Shown: positions 1-10,434, numbered from the stretch's first letter. The stretch is 64,000 nt of DNA from Globisporangium splendens (GCA_006386115.1 VFIW01000037.1:310001-374000), one strand, 5' to 3'. The notes: generated by a model not told the origin, from the sequence alone. Translations and numbers: made by a program.

Positions 1-233
1 ACGACCTGCGCGCGCGTCTGCGGGTCTGCTTCCCACGTCGCGACGCAGTAGCGGTCGCGCATCACGGGCAGGTTCGCGCCGCGTTTCTTCAGGACACCCT
101 CCATCAGCACCGGCGCGTCGCTCGGCACGTACGCGAGGTCGCCGCCGCCACCGCCGATGGGACCCACGCCGGACGCGCTCGTGGCGTCGCTGAAGCTGTT
201 GGACACCGGGCCGCTGCGTCGGCGCTCCGCCAT
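1..233 (-). CDS. PH-domain protein, N-terminal part (runs off the left edge)
   Basis: Reading the minus strand from the ATG at 233 gives a serine- and glycine-rich N-terminus. It is followed by a stretch (residues about 44-66) that reads VLMEGVLKKRG, then MRDRYCV. That is the first beta strands of a pleckstrin-homology domain, which binds phosphoinositides or protein partners at membranes. The frame stays open upstream to another ATG at 467. I prefer 233 because the segment between is hydrophobic and low in complexity, with no domain character. Only 77 codons are visible. GC content is higher than in the neighbouring repeats, which fits a host gene. The product beyond the PH start cannot be told from this window. 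Confidence 0.5.
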   Translation of the reverse strand, partial: MAERRRSGPVSNSFSDATSASGVGPIGGGGGDLAYVPSDAPVLMEGVLKKRGANLPVMRDRYCVATWEADPQTRAQV

Positions 234-781
234 GCTGTTGCTCTCGTTCTCACTGCCGGCGCGTGTTCCTTCGGCCTCGTCTCCGTGCTGATTATGCTGC
301 TGAATATGTCTAACGCGAGGGAGAATGTCGCGCGAACGATGATCGATAAGAACAGTATCCGGAAGCAGGTATACGAGACAAACGCAGTGGGTACAGATGA
401 GTAGATGTGCTAAGAGGCACTGATCCAATGTCCATAACGAGACCATCAAGGACCAATTGTCTGACATCAAGGACCTAGCAAGTCTTGCCCTTGGATCCAC
501 CTGGACCGGTACATCATCAGGATTATTTCCCTCTGTCCAGTGAAACAAGTGAGTTATTTGACGCACGCGTTTGATTGACTTGAAATCTGAAAAGCTGCGC
601 TCAGTGGCCATGCAAAGCAACAGCTCGAGTCCTAAACCAAGCCTCTATTGGAGTCCCAAGAGCAAAAATATCCCACAAAATCGCTATTCACTTCTCAAGC
701 AAACACAAATTGCACACCACTGTTTATGAGGATCCGAGGCTGCACCTGGAAAGCTGGAAGAGGCAACTGCACGAACTTACA
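234..781. other. Intergenic, no gene recognised
   Basis: This holds the presumed promoter and 5' leader of the PH gene (minus) and the degenerate upstream part of the Crypton relic (plus). The minus frame is open from 467 to 234, so an N-terminal extension of 78 residues cannot be excluded. I see no other supported feature. Confidence 0.4.
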
Positions 782-1846
782 CGAAAGCAAGTGAAATTCG
801 TCCGCTCAACACTGTCAGGTCGTACGCACCAAAGCAGAAGGAGTTTGTAGCATGGTGTGAGAAGAGGCGGTTTGGAGGGGGCAACGCGTCACGCTGTAAC
901 TCTAGTCAATCTCCATCTTTTCCTGAAGAAGAGGTGATCAGGCGCGCAAGAAAAAGAAAACCGACAGCACCAGACGAGCAAATGGACGTGAAGCGCATCG
1001 GTCAAGCAGCAGTTTTGGTGTACACAGCAGTAGTCGTCGATTGTGGAATCAGCTGAAGCAACTGAGAATAAACAGCTACGAAAACCCGAGAGACACTGCG
1101 GTCAAATTACTTCTTGAGAATGTAGCGTTGGAGTCCGATCGAGTTTGCAAGAAGAACTGCGACGATAGAAGCGTGGACACATTGCTGGACGGTTACACCA
1201 CAGTCGACCAAACGGTGCAAATTGGGGACCATTTTTGGAAGACCAACTCAGACCGTTGCATTCAACTTAAAACTGGTTAGCATTTCTTCTCTCACATGTC
1301 GTCCTTCTTCGAGGGTAATCGGCAAGGACCCTGGAGCTGCCAGACCTTCACATGGTGTGGCTAGAAGGTGAAGGATTTACATAATGCCAAGCCCTGATCC
1401 TGATCACGCGACAAGGGAAACCAACCACGTCGGGAAACTGGAAGTTGGCGCGTGTTTGAGTAACATGGATGTCCGAATTTGTTCATTCGGTGCGTTGGGT
1501 ATGCATGTGTTTCGGCGATGGCATGTTACATGTGAAAGCCCACCTGATTTCTCAGCGAGCTCGAGCAAGCACAACATCATAGTCCGTCGAGCTGACGCTG
1601 ACGTGAAGGCTGAGTTGAGTTCCAGGGAACACCGTGCAGCAATCTCGGCAGCTGTACAAGCTGCTGGGTTACAAATGAAAGCCAAGACACACGTTGACCG
1701 AGGGTCGGGAGCAAAAATGACTATGCCAGCTCCAGCAAGCGAGTTTTCAATCAGACGGTTTAGGCGCTGGACCAACATTGTAATGGAGTTATGTTGACTG
1801 TCTGCACTTCCGCGAGAGATCACGAGGATGATGACTTTTTCGGTGT
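782..1846 (+). pseudogene. Crypton-type tyrosine recombinase relic
   Basis: Three plus-strand frames line up with the tyrosine recombinase of oomycete Crypton DNA transposons. The first (about 785-1042) contains SYAPKQKEFVAWCEKR. The second (1041-1280) contains LRINSYENPRD and LLDGYTTVDQ. The third (1384-1797) contains the NHVGKLEVGACLSN and KTHVDRGSGAKM stretches; the latter supplies the catalytic His-x-x-Arg. After MELC the next codon is TGA (1795-1797), followed by LSALPRE. The family motif there is Cys-Tyr-Leu-Thr-Ser-Leu-Pro-Arg-Glu, so the stop sits exactly at the tyrosine nucleophile. Frameshifts near 1040 and 1290-1380 add to the decay. Cryptons move as circular DNA without a transposase DDE site. 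This copy is certainly dead. The family assignment is from memory of conserved motifs. Confidence 0.75.
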
Positions 1847-1902
1847 GTGTTGTGGTGCGTGTGTCCGTTTGTTTGTGCGGAGTGTGTGTGATGGGTCTTC
1901 GT

Positions 1903-1975
1903 GACCGCGTGGCGCAATGGATAGCGCATCTGACTTCTAATCAGGGGGTTGTGGGTTCGAGTCCCATCGTGGTCG
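1903..1975 (+). tRNA. tRNA-Arg (anticodon TCT)
   Basis: The 73-nt cloverleaf is complete. The acceptor arm GACCGCG (1903-1909) pairs with CGTGGTC (1968-1974), with one G-T pair, and the discriminator is G1975. The anticodon stem TCTGA/TCAGG (1929-1933, 1941-1945) closes the loop CTTCTAA, with anticodon TCT at 1936-1938. The T-arm has loop TTCGAGT closed by GTGGG/CCCAT. No intron is present. A T-rich run follows (TTCTTCTTCTT), but there is no clean TTTT within 50 nt. It decodes AGA arginine codons. Confidence 0.93.
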
Positions 1976-2206
1976 TTCTTCTTCTTCCGCTGGCACCCAC
2001 CACCATGTCACCATGTCACCATGCCACCATGTCTGCTGCTGCTACGTTTCGTGTCCGGATGTGGGTGCATACTTTTTGCTGCCGCCTCGTCGGTGTGCGT
2101 GCACACTATCTCAACAGCGCCGTGTGCGTGGCCGTCTGCCTCTCTTTTCGGGTCTGTGTTTTCGATCGGTTTGTCGTTGGTCGGACCCAGCGAGCGAGCG
2201 AGCAAG

Positions 2207-2854
2207 TGTAAAAGGGCGCTGTTCAAACAGTCCCTCAAACACGGCACACACGCTTGTGCCAGAGGAAGCAATCCCGACTTGGAGGGAGGAAAGAACGACT
2301 TGAGGGCTTGGTGGTAAAATTGCAACTGAATTAAAATGCTTATGGTTCCTGTCGCTACATGTAAATGAACCCCAAGGGCTCCTAGAGCGTTTTATAACTA
2401 AAACCTAAACATACACAATAAAACCTATGAATCTGGTATATAAAACCTTGGGTACACTGAGGTTGAACCCACGAGATCTTCGAGAAGCTTGAACTTGAAG
2501 TCCCGTGGAAAATTCCTGCAAAGTGATTGGCTACAGCCACTCACTTTAGGTGGCAGAGACACGTGGTCTCATCACCTGTGCAGTTTCCCAAGTAGGAACC
2601 ATCACTCAGTACTTGATTAGTACATGGATGTCATCACTCTGTACTGATTAGTACATGTGAACAACATTGTGCACTGATCAGCACAGAGAGCGCTCGTGAC
2701 GTCATGGGATGACGTCACATGTGCATGTGGGGACTGTCGTACCGTAATCCCTTTGTTAATTGTCTCTCCACAATGCACACTGAAGGTGGTGTGTGGCACA
2801 CTAGATCTGGGAACAGATCCACCTTCATGTAATGGCTAAGTATAGCCCATTACA
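2207..2854 (-). repeat. Gypsy-1 LTR, copy A (3' LTR of a minus-strand element)
   Basis: The 648-bp LTR is bounded by TGTA...TTACA. Its partner at 49093-49745 shows the ends better, as TGTAATGGGC...GCCCCATTACA. On the minus strand a purine run (AAGGAGGGGATGA, just above 2854) precedes it as a polypurine tract. The U3 part carries repeats of the form TACTGATTAGTACATG and two CRE palindromes (separate entry). Plus-strand sequence inside its last 23 bp supplies the first ATG of the antisense ORF. No target duplication can be judged because the other end of the element is missing. Confidence 0.75.
2697..2717. promoter_or_regulatory. Paired CRE/bZIP palindromes in Gypsy-1 U3
   Basis: TGACGTCA occurs twice, at 2697-2704 and 2710-2717, 13 bp apart. 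The pair is kept in the LTR at 49230-49250 and in the solo LTR near 50530-50550, but it is decayed in the LTR at 56304-56955. TGACGTCA is the established CREB/ATF-type bZIP site. It is symmetrical and lies between the sense U3 start (2854 side) and the antisense ATG at 2832. It could therefore serve transcription both ways, which is inference. Confidence 0.45.
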
Positions 2855-3990
2855 TCATCCCCTCCTTAAAGTCACAAGTACCTTGCGTACTTTTGCAGAC
2901 CTTTCGGAGCAGTTCACTTTCCAATCGGCCATGAAGCGACCAAGTGACCAAGTGAACCAAGGTGAAGAACGTCCTTTGCCCAAGCGGCAGAGAACGGTTC
3001 CAGAACTCTTTGACGTTACCTCCATTCTCAACCGAGATGGAGACAAGGAGTTCTACATGGAACGTTTCTTCCGTTGGCGTCGGATCAACAATCGTGATCC
3101 GAACCAACCCATCGCAGCCCAGAGAGACTCATGGCGAACATTTGTTCGTCTTGAGAACGAGAACCAAATGGAGCGTCTTCTTCGTCGTGGCAACGCTCGT
3201 GCCGAAAGAAGAACTCCTGATGACGACAGAGCGAATCCCAGCTCTGGTCGTCGTAGTGTCGCCCCTGGCGACGCTACAAGCAGTTCTCGTAGCTGCGGAC
3301 CACGTCGGGAACATCAGACTCCATCGTCTGACGTGGTCCCACGTGTCCGAGCTCGGTGGATATCCACGCCACCGAACTCTGTAGAAGCGTTGAGGACTCA
3401 ACCGCTTCTTCCCACGAGTCTGGTCGATCCTCATGATCAACAATCGACTCAACCACCCAGCGATGAACTCCCTGAGAGTCTATCAATGGGGGTGGGGCTG
3501 AACGCCAAAACGATTGAGCGACTCTGGAAGTGGAAGAGTGCTCATCGCGCTCAGATTGAGACACTGGAAGTTCGCGATGCGATCCTTTCGGATCGGTGCG
3601 AGAGCCTCGAGGACCAAGTGAAGGAGCAGGAGTCGCGGATCGACTCGCTGACCTTTGGTCCCGCCCAGTATGGCTTTGGAGTCCCGTTTCGAGCAACGGT
3701 TCGAGCAAGTCCAGGGCGAACTTGAGCGACTCCAAAAGGCTGAGAAGGCTCGTGAAATGCATCACGAACGTCTACTGCGCTCTGTGGAAGAGGCAGGGAC
3801 GGCTCTTGAGGTACTCCGCAAGGAGTATAACTCGCGCCTTCTCGTGCTGGGAGCTGTGAAGGAGGAGTCCTTCGATGTGCTTCAGCGCCTTTACGCCGAG
3901 AAGAATCTCCAAAGCGATGAGCTGTTTGCTCTTCGCAATCAAGTGGAGAGTCTTCAAGATCAGCTTGATCGTCTACAAAAGACTTCGTAG
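2832..3990 (+). pseudogene. Gypsy-1 antisense ORF, copy A (coiled-coil protein, one frameshift)
   Basis: This plus-strand ORF runs against the minus-strand Gypsy-1. It opens at 2832, inside the LTR edge; an alternative ATG is at 2931. Residues 1-147 lie beyond the end of sense coding and include the basic patch PKRQRT and the motif SWRTFVRLENEN. The middle (antisense to the chromodomain) is Ser/Arg-rich and probably disordered. The last 170 residues form a long coiled coil (ESLEDQVKEQESRIDSL, then ELERLQKAEKAR). A 2-bp loss near 3670, relative to the copy at 47838-49115, shifts the frame between 2832-3725 and 3655-3990. Function unknown. The basic patch could be nuclear localisation. Confidence 0.55.
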
Positions 3991-4626
3991 GATCAGCTGA
4001 TCCACTTGGAAGGTAAGGCTTCAGTCTACCCACATAAAATGTAGGGTGTAGACGCATGCGTGTAGGTATGTCTAGCGTATAGGCATCACCATTGCATTTC
4101 AACACCTTGAACGGTCCAATGAACCTTGGCAGAAGCTTCGAGCTTCCCAAGTTGGACACTGCATGTTCAGGCAGATTTGCCGCACTAAGCAATACAAGAT
4201 CATTGATCTTATACACTTGCTTGTTCTTCCTTCCGCTCTTGTCTGCTTGTTCCTTTTGCAGATCCTGAGCCTTCGCGATTGCGTCTCGAACAAACCTCAC
4301 AACGGCTTGTCTCCTCACAACAAAGTCATCGACTTGCTGTTCCTCACGACTTGTTAGGTCGTTGAGGGGTTTCATCGAGTCAAAGTTGGCTTTCAACTCG
4401 GCAACAGCATTCAGGTCATACGACGACTGCGGCTTATTGCCTTTAGCCGTAGTCCCTCCCCCACTTAAGGTAGAGACCTCACCCATTATGGAAGCAGGCA
4501 CTCGGGGATGAATGTCATAGTTCACATAAAATGGAGAGTGACCCGTCGAGACATGCGTGGAGTTGTTCAACGCAAACTCGGCAAGAGGGAGAAACTCACT
4601 CCACTCTCTGAAAGACGTTGCGTAGC
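3274..4626 (-). pseudogene. Gypsy-1 pol, integrase C-terminus and chromodomain, copy A
   Basis: On the minus strand this begins mid-integrase with SFREWSEFLPLAEFALNNS and GHSPFYVNY. It continues through the GPY/F module (LLPRFIGPFKVLKCNGDAY, HPTFYVGRLKPYL) and a linker, and ends in a chromodomain (FYRVRWRGYPPSSDTW, then PDVVRSYEN) at 3274. Such chromodomains direct Ty3/gypsy integration to marked chromatin. The frame breaks between linker and chromodomain (about 3440 and 3550). Upstream coding is missing because Gypsy-2 is inserted at 4626/4627, and it does not resume after 13245. The coiled-coil ORF on the other strand overlaps it. Confidence 0.75.
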
Positions 4627-5174
4627 TGTAACGGGGTCACACGCTAAGTTGCACCGCAGCAACTTAGCTCAATCTGTTGGCATTGGACTAAGTCCGCATG
4701 CAACTAAAGTTTCCGTACTTAGCTACGAGAAACACCAAAGCAGCCGATCCATTAGGTTCGCCGCACTTACTCGAACCACAAAGGTAGCCAAGCTACTCTG
4801 ATTAGAGGTCGGTCACAGACACGACTCTCATAGGCTAAAACTATATGCTTTTAGACCAATTGAATAACACGGCAATTCAGAGCCATTCACTTATGTTCAC
4901 ATTGAAATAAGCGGAAGTTCACTATGCTAGATAGTGAACTAAAGATAACTCAGGGTGTCCTGCAAAGGGCAACCCCCAACAAATAAACAGTTCCATTTTT
5001 ACCTCTGACTAAGCCTTTAGTTATTGACGGTTACTCTATAGAGATCTATAGGTAACCGATCGTTGCACTGCAGGAAGCAGGCAACAGCTCTTGGAACAGA
5101 GTCCTTGAGAGAAGTCGTGCACACGCTTCCTCACACACGTACCGTGCTGCGTAACTCGGAAGTGTCCGGTTACA
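4627..5174 (+). repeat. Gypsy-2 copy A 5' LTR
   Basis: TGTAAC...GTTACA ends, 548 bp. A likely primer-binding site, TGGTAGCACTCG, starts at 5177, two bases after the LTR; I could not match it to a tRNA. The leader continues to the gag ATG at 5246. Confidence 0.88.
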
Positions 5175-5245
5175 ACTGGTAGCACTCGTAGTCAATCTAC
5201 GACCCGGCAGAGGTGACTGCCTGAATCGCTTCCTCAAGGATTCAT

Positions 5246-6406
5246 ATGGCGTCAATTGACCCTGCGCAGTTCCCGCACCTCTCGGCTGAACACCGGAGTG
5301 TGCTGACCCGAATGGCACAAGCTCTAGGCGACCAAGTCGCGCTAGAGTTGCTCTCGGCGTCGCCGGAGCAGCAAATCTTTCGACTCGAGCAGTTCGAGAA
5401 CTTCTCGAACGCTCAGCGCCTCGAAGGAGAGCGAAGTGCGCAAGCACAAATGCAAGCCACCGCAAGCTTGACCGCAGAGATGCTGCGCTCAGCTGCTGAG
5501 TCGCGTGAAGCGCTCGAGCGAGTGGTATCTGTGGTTGCTGGTGCAGCCACGTCTTTGTCGAGTGCGGCTGCTGCGCCTCAGACACCCACGTCCCAAACTC
5601 CCCGCCCAAGAGCTGTCAAGATTGACGCTCCGAAATTCGATGGTGCGGATGGCGACAAGCTCATCCACTGGCTACTCGCCGTGGAGCGTTGCGCCAAGGC
5701 TCAGCTCATCGACAGCAACGAGCAGATGGTGTCTTTCGCCATCTCGAACCTGCGCGGTCGAGCGTCGGAATGGGCATTCTCGACGTTGCTCGCCGATGAG
5801 TGTGCGTTCGACACGTGGGATATTTTCCGTGCGAAAATCACCGCCATGTATCAGCCTCCGAACAACGAAGTGCTGTTGCAAGGTCGTTTCTTCTCCTTGA
5901 GACAAGGGAAGCTCTCGCTGGAACGGTACATCCAGGAGATGAGAAGCCTATGCGCGGCGATCACGATCAGCCCTTTGCCTGAGTCTGTGAAAGTGCCTGC
6001 GTTTCTCAACGGCCTCAACAGTGGACCAGCGCGTCAGGAGCTGTACCGACGCTTGCCGGCCACGATGGAAGATGCGATCCGCATTGCGCTCGTTGAGCAG
6101 CAATCATTCAGAGTCAGTCGACCTGATTGGAACGCTGGCCGCCACAATGGTGCGCATACCAGCCACCGAGCAGTCACGAACAGCCAGCGCTTCCATGGCC
6201 CGATGCCAATGGATCTTAGCAGTGCCGAAGTGACCTGCTTCAATTGTGGCAAGCGAGGACACTATCAGTCGAAGTGTCCCGCTCCAAGGCAGTCCGCTCC
6301 TCGCACTGGAAATCAGGCGAGAGACTACCAACCGCCGCGCGGTAACCACGCTCATCGAGGTGGCAGATCCGCTGCGGCAAGAAAGGGAAACGGAACGTCT
6401 CAGTAG
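5246..6406 (+). CDS. gag: Gypsy-2 Gag, copy A
   Basis: This 386-residue structural polyprotein packages element RNA into cytoplasmic particles. The N-terminal half contains the retrotransposon-gag fold region (KFDGADGDKLIHWLLAVER, then AFDTWDIFRAKITAMYQPP). A CCHC zinc knuckle, CFNCGKRGHYQSKC, lies near residues 331-344, and a basic Arg/Gly-rich tail follows. The ATG at 5246 is the first after the primer-binding site. The copy at 59100 starts at the same codon. The ORF ends in TAG inside a frameshift stem (6385-6429). The reading frame is intact. Confidence 0.9.
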   Translation: MASIDPAQFPHLSAEHRSVLTRMAQALGDQVALELLSASPEQQIFRLEQFENFSNAQRLEGERSAQAQMQATASLTAEMLRSAAESREALERVVSVVAGAATSLSSAAAAPQTPTSQTPRPRAVKIDAPKFDGADGDKLIHWLLAVERCAKAQLIDSNEQMVSFAISNLRGRASEWAFSTLLADECAFDTWDIFRAKITAMYQPPNNEVLLQGRFFSLRQGKLSLERYIQEMRSLCAAITISPLPESVKVPAFLNGLNSGPARQELYRRLPATMEDAIRIALVEQQSFRVSRPDWNAGRHNGAHTSHRAVTNSQRFHGPMPMDLSSAEVTCFNCGKRGHYQSKCPAPRQSAPRTGNQARDYQPPRGNHAHRGGRSAAARKGNGTSQ

Positions 6407-6429
6407 AAGCGGGACGCTCTACTGAGACG
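6385..6429 (+). promoter_or_regulatory. -1 ribosomal frameshift signal between gag and pol
   Basis: The slippery heptamer GGGAAAC (6385-6391) is phased in the gag frame as G GGA AAC, six codons before the gag stop. After a 4-nt spacer, CGTCTCAGTAGA (6396-6407) pairs perfectly with TCTACTGAGACG (6418-6429). The loop can add three more pairs (GCG/CGC) past a bulged A. Pol lies in the -1 frame and is open across this point. The second copy (60239-60283) keeps the heptamer and changes the outermost C-G pair to T-A on both sides. That covariation supports a functional RNA stem. It would set the Gag to Gag-Pol ratio. Confidence 0.85.
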
Positions 6430-9400
6430 GACTCTATAGCTTCGGCATCGCCGACTACTAGAGTCGTGCAGATGGGAAGCTTAGTCCCAGGAGCTCTTGG
6501 CAACAAGGCTCCGAGTGAGATGTTGGTATATAGCGCCGATGTGAAGGGCTATGAGAAGAAAATGACGGTTCTTGTTGACTGCGGTGCGTCACAGAACTTC
6601 GTCTCTAAGTCAGCTCTGAAACAGAGTCTGCAAGCGTATGAGCGACTTGTCCACACTGGCAAGCGCGAGAAGATGATCGTACGTCTGGCCGATGGGTCGA
6701 CAGTACACACTGAAGGAGTTCGAGTTGAACTCTCTTTCAGATTTTGCGACTTTGTCTGCAAAGAAACATTCGTAGTACTAGCGATGGGGTCGAAGTACGA
6801 CCTCATCCTAGGAATGCCTTGGCTGGCGAAACATCAGCCTTGGATCGATTGGCGAGCACGCACAATCGGGAGCTCCACCCCTTCCTCTGATGAAGAGCGA
6901 AGATTGCGGGAATATTTCCACGCTATGGATGTGAGCATTGGAAGTCACGCTGCGGCAGGGAGCCCAGCTGGAAGACACGCGGCGGCAGGTAGCCCCGCTT
7001 CAAACACACACGCTGCGGCAGAGAGCCGAGCAAGAAGATGCGCTGAGGCAGGTAGCCCAGCGAAGCGATACACTGTGGCAGGTAGCCCAGTTTGTGCGGA
7101 AGCGCCAGAAAGTCCAGACGTGGACACTGGTGCGCAAGTGTGCGGCTCCAGAGCATCTGAGCCAGCCCCCGCAAGTGACAGCGACAGTACAGGTGTACAC
7201 GCGTCAGCCAGCTCGTACCACCCTGACGGTGCAGTACTGGAGCTCAGAACCGCGAGGTCGCGTGTTCGCATCAACCGACGAGGGCGACGCAAGTTGTCAG
7301 CTCGCAAGAGAGACAGTGCATTGGCATCTGTTGCTGAGGAAACGGCCGCCTCGCACACGATTGCCCCATCTCTCGACGCAGCTGCAGCTTCGCTGCGCGC
7401 CTTTGACAGGATCTCGGATCCGTCGATAGATCGCGCTCACGTTGACGTGGCACTCAGACGCGCAAAGCGCAGTCCGGAAGCAAACGCATCAGACGAAGTG
7501 TTCTTCGCTGAATTTGCGGCGCTCCATGGGCTGCCGAGTACCGTTGAGGCGATCGTATCCCTCGAAGAAATGAGCTTCGAGCTCTTTCTTACGGAGCTAG
7601 AGCGTGATCAGATCCGCGAGATCGTCGTTCCTACCGCGTTTACGCGTAGCGAACTGTGCACCTCGTCCACTGCGGATGAGAGTGTTTTGGAGTCAGACAA
7701 ACAGAGGCGGTTTGCTGCTCAGGACTGGGACGCCGTGAAAGGCAGTCCATACTTTGACTTGTTGTGGGAGTTCAAAGATGTGTTCCCCGACAAAGTGCCA
7801 AGTGCCCTGCCCGTTGACCGTGGCGTACGGCACGAGATCGATCTCGAGCCCGGGAGCAAATATTGCGTGACCAGACAATGGCCGCTGCCCCGCGAGCAGG
7901 TTGAGGCTATCGACGAGTTCTTCGCGAAACGAGCCCTCGCCGGTCATGTGAGAGAAAGCAAGTCTCCACATAGCTCACCCACGTTTTGTGTGCGGAAAGC
8001 GACTGGTGGCTGGCGCATTGTTCACGCTTTCAACAAGCTGAACGCCGCCACCATTCCAGCACAAACACCGATCCCAAGAAAGGATGTCTTGATCGACTCC
8101 ATGGGCGGCTCAACTGTGTTCTCAGCATTGGATCTGATGGATGGGTTCTATCAGATCCTCATGCGAGAGAGTGATGTTCCCTTGACGGCAGTAAGCACAC
8201 CCAGCGGAATGCTGTGGGAGTGGCTCGTTATGCCGCAAGGTCTGAAGAATGCACCAGCGACGTTCAATCGTCTGGTAACGCATCTTCTGCGCCCTCATCG
8301 TGCGTACGCACCGAGCTACTTCGATGACATCTTCGTGCACAGTCGTGCCGAAGGAGATCTCAGCGCCGTTGACGTGCACAAGAGACATTTGCGCTCAGTG
8401 TTGCAGTGCTTACGAGACAACAGTCTGTATTGCAACCTGAAGAAGTGCATCTTTGGCGCCTCAGAGATACCGATCCTGGGCTGCTATGTTGGCAAAGCTG
8501 GAGTCCGCGCGGACCCAGAGAAGATCAAGGCGATCGCCGACTGGCCGATCCCAAAGAACGTCAAGGATTTGCGCAAGTGGCTTGGCTTGGCAAACTATTT
8601 GCACAAGTACAGCCACAACTATGCGGCGAGAGTCCGTCCGCTCACGCATCTCTTGAAAAAGGATGTCGAATGGGACTGGACCAACGATGTCATGAATGCA
8701 TTCATTGACGTGAAGGAGTCGCTTGTTCGCGCTCCTGTCCTGGCGTTGCCGGACCACACGAAAGCTTTCAGTGTCGTGTGCGATGCCAGCGATTTTGCAA
8801 TTGGCTGTGCGCTGATGCAGAAGGATGATGACGGCCATGAGCGCGTCGTATCATACCAAAGCAGACTGCTTAAAGCAGCTGAAAAGAACTATCCTGTGCA
8901 CGACAAGGAGCTGCTTGCGATCAAGTACGCTCTCTTGAAGTTCAGGGTCCACCTTTTGGGTGCGACACCGTTCGTTGTGTACACGGATCACGCGTCCTTG
9001 CGGACCGCGATTAATTCCCCCCATTTATCGCAGCGAATGGCGCGATGGCTTGCATTCTTCTCCGAGTTCAACTTTCGGGTCGAATACAAGCCGGGAAAGG
9101 AAAATGTTCTGGCGGACGCGCTTTCGCGCCGTCCAGATTACGAGTCGAGCGTTGACAACAGCGCCGACGCTCTGTGTTCAGAGCGCGCTCCTGATCTCAT
9201 GCATCTGAGCATCAGTCGAGTGCAAACAAAGCTCAAGGACAATATTCAGTCGCTTTATCCAAAGGACGATGAATGTCGCTTGTTGATTGCTCACTTTGAC
9301 GGCTCGTCGAAAGAGTCATTGCCTGCCAAACTCGAGTCAAAGCTTGCTCGGTTTAGTTATCACGACGGGTTATTGTGGCATCAACTGTCCAACTTCGATT

Positions 9401-10434
9401 ACCCGCGTGTGTATGTACCGCATGACCAGGATCTGAAACTTTCGATCCTTCATGAGTTTCACGATGCGCCAGCGAGTGGGCATCTGGGGCGTGAAAAGAC
9501 CTTCTTGCAAGTGTCCAATGTGTTTTGGTGGCCACACCAGTACAAATGGGTGGCCAATTATGTACGTTCATGCGAACAGTGCCAGCGCGTGAAGCCTGCG
9601 GGCAAGAACAAAGCGCCGCTGCCGATTCCGCAAGATTGCTGGAAGTCGGTCAGCATGGATTTCGTCTTCGGTTTCCCGGAAGACAAGGCGCGCAACACAG
9701 GCGTCGTCGTGTTCGTCGACCGACTGAGCAAAATGGTGCACGTTGTACCTGTGCGCAAGCATGTCACTGCGCAAGAGACGGCGTGCCTATTTTTAGAGCA
9801 CGTGTTCCGCTATCACGGCTTGCCCGAGTCTATTGTATCAGACCGGGACCCGCGTTTCACCGCTGCCTTTTGGCGCGAACTCTTCCGCCTGCTCGGCACA
9901 GATCTGGCGATGTCCACTGCCGATCATCCCGAGACAGACGGGCAAACCGAGCGCGTAAACCGTGTCGTCGAGGATATTCTTCGCAGCATCGCTGTCGATC
10001 ATCCCCGCGACTGGAGCCGCTGGCTGCCGTACGCCGAGTTTGCTATAAATAGCAGCGATCACGCCTCTACGGCCGTGACTCCGTTCTATTTTAACTCGCT
10101 GCGGCACCCGCGCGTACCCGCCACTCTGTTTGAGGGCGTCGAATATTCTGCGGTGGGAGGGCAACTCGCTGCGCTCGATGCGAGTGCGCGACCTCCGTCA
10201 CCAGACGTGGCGTTAACCGCTCACGTGGACGCGCGCGATGCGCCGCCTGTGCGGTCGCACTTCGAATCTGTCACGGTCTTACCGGACGGCACGCGTTCCA
10301 CATTTGGAGAGAAAAACACGGTACTGAGTTACGGTACTCGTGTCCCTATAGATCGATCTTCCACGGTACTGAGTTACGGTACTCGTGTCCCTATAGATCG
10401 ATCTCCCACGGTACCGAGTTACGTGTCCCTATAG
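6392..10434 (+). CDS. pol: Gypsy-2 Pol, copy A: protease, RT, RNase H, integrase core
   Basis: The frame is -1 to gag and open from the slip site; the first ATG in frame is 6472. Domains in order: an aspartic protease with LVDCGASQNFVS (Cys replaces the usual Ser of DSGA); an Ala/Ser-rich spacer with 11-residue repeats; a reverse transcriptase with YFDDIFVHS; RNase H with CDASDFAIGCALM and YTDHASL; an HHCC zinc-binding integrase N-terminus (SGHLGREKTF to CEQCQRV); and a DDE integrase core (SMDFVFGF, VSDRDPRFT, TDGQTERVNR). The ORF ends at 10434 inside a 45-bp minisatellite. Unit-length changes there shift the frame away from the integrase C-terminus at 10580. Without that break it would be one polyprotein of about 1700 residues. 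Confidence 0.88.
6945..7100 (+). repeat. 33-bp in-frame repeats in the Pol spacer
   Basis: Between protease and RT the sequence encodes about five imperfect 11-residue units of the type HAAAGSPAGR. The second Gypsy-2 copy has the same array with different substitutions. It is probably a flexible linker. Confidence 0.6.

Noticed and set aside
234..467. N-terminal extension of the PH protein from ATG 467
   Set aside because: The extension is hydrophobic and low in complexity, next to a more typical start at 233. Not excluded, but not supported.
4622..4626. Target duplication for Gypsy-2 copy A
   Set aside because: GTAGC on the left is not repeated after 13245.
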